Part shown: piece after piece, positions 5,785 through 10,691 of the stretch
Layout of the letters: each line of letters starts with the position of its first letter
Numbering within the stretch: position 1 is the stretch's first letter
Assembly (NCBI GenBank): GCA_014381485.1
Contig: JACNLN010000063.1
Span: 7,767-18,457 of the forward strand
Length of the DNA stretch: 10,691 bases
Reading direction: 5' to 3'
Source: Fidelibacterota bacterium
GTDB lineage: Bacteria > Fidelibacterota > Marinisomatia > Marinisomatales > CAZVFT01
The notes under the pieces: model-generated
What the model saw: only the letters and a program-made list of their open reading frames with translations
Told to the model about the DNA's origin: nothing
The model's database searches: none
Position numbers and translations under genes: made by a program

Positions 5785-5999
5785 CGAAAATTTAAACACT
5801 CTAAAAATCATTACCAAAAAGAATGAAAGAGGATTAAACTATTTTTTCAATTGAATTTGATCTGATGAATTCACTTTTCATCCATGTAATTAATTCGTTA
5901 CCATTATGATTATTTTCAATTTGTCTAACCTGCCCAAAGTTGTTATTTTCACCAGACAATTTTTGTAACTCTCATTTAGTATTCGTCACTAGAAAATAA

Positions 6000-7439
6000 A
6001 TGAAAAAAACTTTCTCGCTTATCGAGCAACTGCAACAATTACTCGGAAAAGATCGAGTAATTAGTAACCCTGATGAACTCATCGTTTTTGAATGTGATGC
6101 CTTAACTCTACACAAAAATATTCCGGAAGGGGTTGTCCTTCCAGAATCGACAGAGGAAGTATCCGCTATAACAAAACTTTGCAGTGAACATAAAACTCCT
6201 TTTTTAGCAAGGGCTTCTGGAACGGGATTAAGCGGGGGTGCTACGCCGGCAAAAGGCGGAGTTATTATTCAACTTTCCCGGATGAACCAGATATTGGAGA
6301 TTGATTATGAAGATGAAATCGCTGTAGTACAACCAGGTGTAATAAACCTCCACCTGACAGAAGCCGTCTCCTCCAGGAACTATCACTTTGCTCCCGATCC
6401 CTCCAGCGAAAAAGCTTGCACTATTGGTGGGAACGTCGCTGAAAATGCTGGTGGACCTCATACGTTAAAATACGGTGTTACCACCAATCATGTCCTTGGG
6501 ATGAAAACAGTCTCACCAACAGGGGAAATCGTAGAAATAGGCGGACGCTGCGAGGACTCCCCGGGATATGATTTAACAGGACTTTTTACCGGTTCTGAAG
6601 GAACACTCGGAATCATAACTGAGGTCACAGTTAAACTTACTCGCAACCCGGAATCTATCAAAACGCTACTCGTCGTTTTCAACTCCGTAGAAGACGCCAG
6701 CATTAGTGTTTCCAATATCATCGCAGAGGGAATCATTCCTGCTGCGATGGAGCTCATCGATCAATTAGCTATTTCAGCAGTTGAACAACATTTGAATGTG
6801 GGATATCCCACCGATGCAACGGCGGTTCTTCTTATTGAAATTGACGGCGTTGCGACATCCTTAGATAAAGAAATGAAACGCATCCAGCAGATTTGCCTGT
6901 CGAATAGAGCGATGATTGCTCAGATAGCAAGAACTGACAAGGAGCGTGAAGATCTGTGGCGCGGTCGGAAAGAGACTGTTGGCGCTCTGGGAAAAATCAC
7001 CCCCGCCTACTACACAAATGATGGAGTGGTTCCGCGCTCCAAACTACCTGAAATTCTTGCTGATACTATCCGTATTGGAAATAAATACGGTCTTCGAATA
7101 GGAAATATCTGTCACGCCGGTGATGGGAACATCCATCCACTTATTCTTTACAATCCTGACGACAAAAATGAAGTTGAGAACGCCATAAAAGTGTCTGAAG
7201 AAATTATCAAAAAGTGCATTGAATTAGGTGGATCTATTACCGGTGAACACGGAGTTGGTACTGAAAAAAGTGAATACTTAGGAATGATGTTTTCAGAGGA
7301 GGATCAGGAACAGATGAAAAAAATTCGTGACGTATTTAATCCGGATTACCTGCTCAATCCCGATAAGATTTTCCCCACTCAATCAAAACGCAACAAGATT
7401 AATCTCAAGAAGACAAAGAAATTGAAAGGTTGGCTTTGA
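6000..7439 (+). CDS. glcD: Glycolate oxidase subunit GlcD (FAD-linked oxidase)
   Basis: A 479-residue flavoprotein of the PCMH/VAO type, the catalytic FAD subunit of glycolate dehydrogenase, oxidising glycolate to glyoxylate and passing electrons to the Fe-S subunit GlcF. Seen: FAD-binding loop RASGTGLSGG (71-80); DPSSEKACTIGGNVAENAGG (133-152) and KYG; GYDLTGLFTGSEGTLGIIT (189-207); then the C-terminal FAD-oxidase domain with HAGDGNIHP (372-380, His372 and His379 expected at the metal/substrate site) and GEHGVGTEK (415-423). E. coli GlcD is 499 residues, so length fits. The ATG at 6000 is the only sensible start but has no Shine-Dalgarno. The last residues are Lys-rich (KSKRNKINLKKTKKLKGWL). 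Close relatives oxidise D-lactate or other 2-hydroxy acids. The company of GlcE and GlcF favours glycolate, but substrate cannot be read from sequence. Confidence 0.93.
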   Translation: MKKTFSLIEQLQQLLGKDRVISNPDELIVFECDALTLHKNIPEGVVLPESTEEVSAITKLCSEHKTPFLARASGTGLSGGATPAKGGVIIQLSRMNQILEIDYEDEIAVVQPGVINLHLTEAVSSRNYHFAPDPSSEKACTIGGNVAENAGGPHTLKYGVTTNHVLGMKTVSPTGEIVEIGGRCEDSPGYDLTGLFTGSEGTLGIITEVTVKLTRNPESIKTLLVVFNSVEDASISVSNIIAEGIIPAAMELIDQLAISAVEQHLNVGYPTDATAVLLIEIDGVATSLDKEMKRIQQICLSNRAMIAQIARTDKEREDLWRGRKETVGALGKITPAYYTNDGVVPRSKLPEILADTIRIGNKYGLRIGNICHAGDGNIHPLILYNPDDKNEVENAIKVSEEIIKKCIELGGSITGEHGVGTEKSEYLGMMFSEEDQEQMKKIRDVFNPDYLLNPDKIFPTQSKRNKINLKKTKKLKGWL

Positions 7440-8695
7440 AATCGCCTGAAACAATTGGAAATAAACTGAAATCCATATTTTCCACAAAGGAAATAAGTCT
7501 ATCTGAGGAGGCACTCCCCACCCAACTGACCGTGTACCCCTCAACAATCGGACAGGTCTGCGAACTGGTTAAACTGGCAAGGAAGAATCAGATAACATTA
7601 TTCCCACTCGGTGGTGGTACTCATCTCTTTTCCTACGGTAAAAAATTCCTGGATGTATCTGTTTCGCTGAAAAGAATTCCATCTGATCTTGACCACTCTC
7701 CTGCTGATCTGGTAGCTACAGTACCAGCCGGAATGACATTTTCTTCCGTTCAAGAACAGCTATCTAAAAATGGACAAATGATCTCACTGGATCCTCCACA
7801 CACTAACTCTTCCACCATTGGTGGTATTATTGCCACTAATTCATTTGGACCGAGAAGATATCGCTATGGAACAGCTCGAGATTGCGTACTTGAAACAACT
7901 CTGATAAACAGTAAAGGTTTAGCGGTAAAATCAGGAGCTAAGACTGTAAAAAATGTAAGTGGGTACGATTTGAACAAACTGTACATTGGTTCACTTGGAA
8001 CGTTGGGAATCCTCAAAGATATTACCTTCAAATTATTCCCAATCCCTGAAAAGAGAGTGACACTTGCAGCAGATTTTAAAAATCCTGACAAAGCAGTTAA
8101 ACTAACTGCTGATCTCAGAAAAATTCCTTTAGATATAGAAAGCACCTGCATCACCAACGGAGTATGGAACCCATCGGGTGGAACAAACTGGACATATTTT
8201 ATCAGTTTGGCAGGTGGTGAAAAAGCGATAACTCCCCAAATAGATCGCCTATTTTCTATAATAAAAACCAGTCCAGCACTAAATTGTACAACTCTTTCTT
8301 CAGCCGAGTCTAATCGTTTCTGGAAAGTAGTTAATCAAACATATCCTAAAGATGGAAACAACGCTAAAATTACAGTTATTAAAAAGTATCTAAAGTCATT
8401 CTTTAATTCAATATTCCCTCATTTAACCCAAGGTTATTCCCTGAAAATTTTCCCGGATTCAGGTATCGTTTACATTCACTGTCCTGAAGATGATGATGCT
8501 TCTGAATTTATCAAAAACGTTATTGGTACCATCCGAACGCTTGGTGGCTATTTAGAATTTGAATTGTTACCTCGAGAGTCAACATTCGAACGATGGCCAA
8601 TCCTTCCTTCTTCTCTTCCCTGGATGAAAAAGATAAAAATGGCACTGGACCCAGAGGGAATATTTGCTCCCGGTACATTCGTGGGAGGAATCTGA
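7436..8695 (+). CDS. glcE: Glycolate oxidase subunit GlcE (FAD-binding)
   Basis: The second FAD-binding subunit of the GlcDEF complex, 419 residues with the start chosen here. Seen: PLGGGTHLFSYGKK (57-70, FAD pyrophosphate loop), DPPHTNSSTIGGIIATNSFG (119-138) followed by RYRYG, and SGYDLNKLYIGSLGTLGIL (175-193). It lacks the HAGDGNIHP-type C-terminal motif of GlcD, as expected for GlcE. E. coli GlcE is about 350 residues, so this one is longer. There is no ATG. Two in-frame TTG codons are possible, at 7430 and 7436. I prefer 7436, because GAAAGG (7424-7429) then lies at a proper six-base spacing and the TTG overlaps the glcD stop (TTGA), the usual coupled arrangement. The 7430 start would have no spacing. 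The gene ends one base into the glcF start codon. Confidence 0.9.
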   Translation: MKSPETIGNKLKSIFSTKEISLSEEALPTQLTVYPSTIGQVCELVKLARKNQITLFPLGGGTHLFSYGKKFLDVSVSLKRIPSDLDHSPADLVATVPAGMTFSSVQEQLSKNGQMISLDPPHTNSSTIGGIIATNSFGPRRYRYGTARDCVLETTLINSKGLAVKSGAKTVKNVSGYDLNKLYIGSLGTLGILKDITFKLFPIPEKRVTLAADFKNPDKAVKLTADLRKIPLDIESTCITNGVWNPSGGTNWTYFISLAGGEKAITPQIDRLFSIIKTSPALNCTTLSSAESNRFWKVVNQTYPKDGNNAKITVIKKYLKSFFNSIFPHLTQGYSLKIFPDSGIVYIHCPEDDDASEFIKNVIGTIRTLGGYLEFELLPRESTFERWPILPSSLPWMKKIKMALDPEGIFAPGTFVGGI

Positions 8696-10020
8696 TGTCT
8701 CAAACTGGCTCGTACTCTTTTCCCATTGACCTATTCTCCAATGACGAAAGGAAACTCCTCCAGGAATGTATCCATTGCGGATTGTGTCTTCCCACCTGCC
8801 CTACATACGTGGCGAACGGAATGGAAATGGACAGTCCACGAGGGCGGCTGTATTTTATGAACGCTGCTCTCGGTGGAAGGATTGGTTTGACAGATTCCCT
8901 CATAAAACACACCGATCTCTGTCTCATCTGCCGTGCTTGTGAATCTGCCTGTCCATCTGGAGTCAGATTCGGACAATTGATTGAAAAAACACGTGACCTC
9001 GTTTCACCTCACAGAAAACAAACCAGAATAAATAAATGGATTTCAAACACAATTCTTCGGAGGGTTATTCTTTCTCATCGAACCCTTTCCGTCCTTGCAG
9101 GAATTATCTGGCTTTATCAGCGGGCTGGAATTCAATGGCTCACAATCAACACTCTAATAAAATATCTTTTCCCAAAAAAAATCAGAGCTCTTCAAAATAC
9201 ACTGCCTCAAATCCCCCTAAAACGATTTGGGAAAAACAAAACCCAAATTTTCCCAGCAACTGGCGAAAAACAGGGACGTGTTTCCCTCTTTACAGGGTGT
9301 GTTATGGATCATATTTTCCCCAATGTTCATGCATCCACTATCCGGATCCTTAACTGGAATGGCTTCGATGTTGTTATCCCAAAAGAGCAAACCTGCTGTG
9401 GTGCCATTCACAGCCATTCCGGTGATCTGGAAATGACCAAACAACTCGCCCTAAAAAATATCTCAGCTTTCAATGACAATACATTCGATGCAATTATCGT
9501 AAATGCTGCCGGCTGCAGCGCACAATTAAAAGATTATCACCACATTTTTCCCAATGACCCTGAGGTTGAAAGGTTTATCAAAAAGGTGAGAGATGTGACA
9601 GAATTTTTATCTGAAATTGATTTCCGCATTCCTGAATCTCCCCTGAATCAAAAAGTGGTCTATGATGAACCGTGTCACCTCATCCACGCCCAGGGAATAA
9701 CGAAAGAGCCCAAAAAGTTGATAGACAATCTACCTGGCATTACTTTACTTCCCCTGATGGAGAGTGATCACTGCTGTGGGAATGCAGGTATCTACACCGT
9801 TACACAGACAGAAATGTCAATAGAAATCCTTGATAGAAAAGTGAATTTTATTAAACAGTCAGGAGCTGATTTGATTATTACTGCCAATCCAGGATGTCAA
9901 ATACAGCTCGATTGGGGAATACGACGGCAAAACTTATCTATGAATGTCCTGCATATCGTTGAGCTCATTGACAGTATGTACCAGAACGAACCAAATTATC
10001 CCACAACAATTAATTTATAA
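8695..10020 (+). CDS. glcF: Glycolate oxidase iron-sulfur subunit GlcF
   Basis: The Fe-S subunit that takes electrons from GlcD/GlcE toward the quinone pool or another acceptor, probably at the membrane face. Length is 441 residues. Seen: two 4Fe-4S cluster motifs, CIHCGLCLPTC (Cys25, 28, 31, 35) and CLICRACESAC (Cys76, 79, 82, 86); then two CCG domains, Cys202...Cys234-Cys235-Gly (GCVMDHIFPN...TCCG) and Cys327...Cys360-Cys361-Gly (DEPCH...HCCG); and ANPGCQIQL near the end. The start is ATG at 8695, overlapping the glcE stop as TGATG, with GGAGG (8684-8688) six bases upstream. A longer frame opens at 8593 but its extra 34 residues lie inside glcE and are not conserved-looking. Residues 115-160 are moderately hydrophobic without a clear membrane helix. 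No intrinsic terminator follows; a G-rich repeat tract begins within 20 bases of the stop. Confidence 0.95.
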   Translation: MSQTGSYSFPIDLFSNDERKLLQECIHCGLCLPTCPTYVANGMEMDSPRGRLYFMNAALGGRIGLTDSLIKHTDLCLICRACESACPSGVRFGQLIEKTRDLVSPHRKQTRINKWISNTILRRVILSHRTLSVLAGIIWLYQRAGIQWLTINTLIKYLFPKKIRALQNTLPQIPLKRFGKNKTQIFPATGEKQGRVSLFTGCVMDHIFPNVHASTIRILNWNGFDVVIPKEQTCCGAIHSHSGDLEMTKQLALKNISAFNDNTFDAIIVNAAGCSAQLKDYHHIFPNDPEVERFIKKVRDVTEFLSEIDFRIPESPLNQKVVYDEPCHLIHAQGITKEPKKLIDNLPGITLLPLMESDHCCGNAGIYTVTQTEMSIEILDRKVNFIKQSGADLIITANPGCQIQLDWGIRRQNLSMNVLHIVELIDSMYQNEPNYPTTINL

Positions 10021-10036
10021 GGCAGTAGAAACCATA

Positions 10037-10118
10037 GGGAATCGGGAATTAGGGTATTGGGAAATTAGGGTATTGGGGTATAAGGGTATAAGGTATAGGT
10101 GAATAGGGAATTAGGGAA
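10037..10118 (+). repeat. G-rich degenerate repeat tract (GGGAATTA/GGGTATT), G-quadruplex potential
   Basis: Seven runs of three or four G fall within 50 bases (starting at 10037, 10044, 10052, 10059, 10068, 10075 and 10084), with loops of 3-6 bases such as AATTA, TATT and TATAA. More GGG runs follow near 10106 and 10114. This satisfies the usual G3+ N1-7 quadruplex pattern on the plus strand, which is also the sense of the glcDEF transcript. A related shorter tract lies at 10367-10395. Confidence 0.7.
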
Positions 10119-10366
10119 TCAGGAATACAAACCGTCACTGATCCTGGTACGGATCGCCTGCCCGGCATTTGACGGGGTGACAGTGGGTTTATTAAATAAT
10201 CGTCTTATCCGCATTCCGCAGGAGGTTCTGTGCACGGTTGCGGAGTTATCAGAAAATCTACAATATTTTCTATATCATCCCTTCAGAGTTTACAACGGAA
10301 TTTAGGCTTTAGCCTTTTAAAAAAATCCTGCAATGTGGGTTCGTGATGAGATCAATACCGTCATCA

Positions 10367-10395
10367 TCAGGGAATTGGGGAATAGGGAATTAGGT
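10367..10395 (+). repeat. Second, shorter GGGAATT-type tract
   Basis: GGG-AATT-GGGG-AATA-GGG-AATTA-GG: three strong G-runs and one GG, the same motif family as 10037-10118. The two tracts bracket about 250 bases of unrelated sequence. Confidence 0.6.
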
Positions 10396-10459
10396 AATCA
10401 AGAACTAAATCGGACTTAAGACCGATGATAAGTATGCCTGTTCACCGACTGGCTCGGAA

Positions 10460-10571
10460 GGGTTTACCTTGTGGAATAGGAATCAATGTTTATCAAATCA
10501 CACAACCCATTTCATTTCTAATATTTTCGATTTATGTGAACAATTCAGTATCTATTCCACAGGGCAAATCC
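10460..10571. repeat. 20-nt inverted repeat with 72-base interior
   Basis: The left arm GGGTTTACCTTGTGGAATAG (10460-10479) and the reverse complement of 10552-10571 agree at 17 of 20 positions. All three differences are transitions, two of which would still pair as G-U in RNA. The interior is AT-rich with no reading frame. It could be the ends of a small non-autonomous element or a long-stem RNA; no terminator T-run follows. Confidence 0.5.
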
Positions 10572-10577
10572 TCATCC

Positions 10578-10617
10578 TCCGTTAGGAGCTGGACAGGTCC
10601 ATCGGTTACCGGACAGA
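10578..10617. repeat. Tandem pair of the 20-nt TCC...GGACAGR repeat
   Basis: TCCGTTAGGAGCTGGACAGG (10578-10597) is followed without a gap by TCCATCGGTTACCGGACAGA (10598-10617). Both have the TCC left end, a variable ten-base centre and GGACAGR. They belong to the family seen at 1042-1124 and 1491-1544, but here they lie outside any tRNA-like sequence, seven bases beyond the inverted repeat at 10460-10571. Confidence 0.6.
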
Positions 10618-10691
10618 CGTCAAAGGAGAGGAATCTTTCTGGGGCAACCAATTATAGAAGAATGTACGCGCTAGCACTTCTCCCCCTTGAG

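Larger units (their letters stand above)
5657..5999. other. Divergent acs/glcD intergenic region, 343 bases
   Basis: Very AT-rich, with no reading frame. The acs side carries a Shine-Dalgarno (5661-5669), a promoter candidate (5729-5757) and a palindrome (5758-5784). On the glcD side I see no confident promoter; TTGTCT with TATTTT 17 bases later is a weak sigma70-like match around 5919-5947. The glcD ATG is preceded by A-rich sequence without a Shine-Dalgarno. No terminator or RNA fold stands out between 5785 and 5999. Confidence 0.6.
10021..10691. other. Non-coding, repeat-rich region downstream of glcF
   Basis: 671 bases without a gene I can support. In order: a G-rich repeat tract (10037-10118); about 180 bases of more balanced composition with an open frame of 68 codons that I do not believe; a weak AGGC-TTTA-GCCT hairpin plus T-run (10304-10318); a shorter G-rich tract (10367-10395); a small palindrome ATCGG...CCGAT (10409-10426); a long-looped inverted repeat (10460-10571); two tandem 20-nt repeats (10578-10617); and a final stretch to the edge in which I see nothing definite. 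Confidence 0.6.

Noticed and set aside
5864..5882. GATGAA...TTCATC inverted repeat as an operator for glcD
   Set aside because: Six-base arms in such AT-rich sequence are expected by chance, and no promoter is adjacent.
8593..8694. Extended start for glcF
   Set aside because: The 34 extra codons overlap glcE, while ATG 8695 has a strong Shine-Dalgarno and the normal coupled TGATG overlap.
10099..10305. 68-codon open frame downstream of glcF
   Set aside because: It begins inside the G-rich repeat tract, has no ribosome binding site, and resembles no family I recognise; probably chance or remnant sequence.
10304..10318. AGGC-TTTA-GCCT hairpin followed by four T as a terminator for glcDEF
   Set aside because: The stem is only four base pairs, the T-run is short, and it lies almost 300 bases after the stop.

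Overview
The window is about 10.7 kb of AT-rich bacterial DNA, with seven supported protein genes, one intact tRNA gene and a good deal of repeat-like non-coding sequence. The organism cannot be named from this alone. The gene content (Acs, M17 aminopeptidase, a three-gene glycolate oxidase), a tRNA gene without an encoded CCA, a small GIY-YIG gene beside a tRNA, arrays of short hairpins, and degenerate GGGAATTA-type repeats fit the FCB side of the bacterial tree (Neomarinimicrobiota, Calditrichota or relatives). That placement is a low-confidence inference.

Layout, left to right. 1-659 (minus): the start of a MobA-like nucleotidyltransferase that runs off the left edge. 753-1604 (minus): a tRNA-Met/GIY-YIG array. 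It holds one intact tRNA-Met(CAT), two GIY-YIG genes that are almost identical and offset by exactly 370 bp, and two tRNA-derived sequences broken up by roughly 20-nt TCC...GGACAGG repeats. 1708-3192 (minus): a leucyl aminopeptidase. 3211-3715: a gap holding a block of hairpins flanked by inverted repeats (MITE-like) and the terminator of acs. 3716-5656 (minus): acetyl-CoA synthetase. 5657-5999: a divergent intergenic region with a plausible acs promoter and a palindromic candidate operator beside its -35. 6000-10020 (plus): glcD-glcE-glcF, tightly overlapped and translationally coupled. 10021-10691: non-coding, with a G-rich repeat tract able to form G-quadruplexes, a 20-nt inverted repeat, and a tandem pair of the same 20-nt repeat that invades the tRNA-like sequences at the other end of the window.

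The metabolic core concerns two-carbon acids. GlcDEF would oxidise glycolate (or a related 2-hydroxy acid such as D-lactate) to the 2-oxo acid. Divergently transcribed Acs activates acetate to acetyl-CoA. A shared regulatory region is plausible but not shown.

The least ordinary part is the tRNA/GIY-YIG array. Each nuclease gene starts just after a tRNA 3' end, and its stop codon lies in sequence resembling the D-arm of the next tRNA. This looks like a (tRNA + GIY-YIG) unit that has been duplicated and then partly disrupted by a short dispersed repeat.
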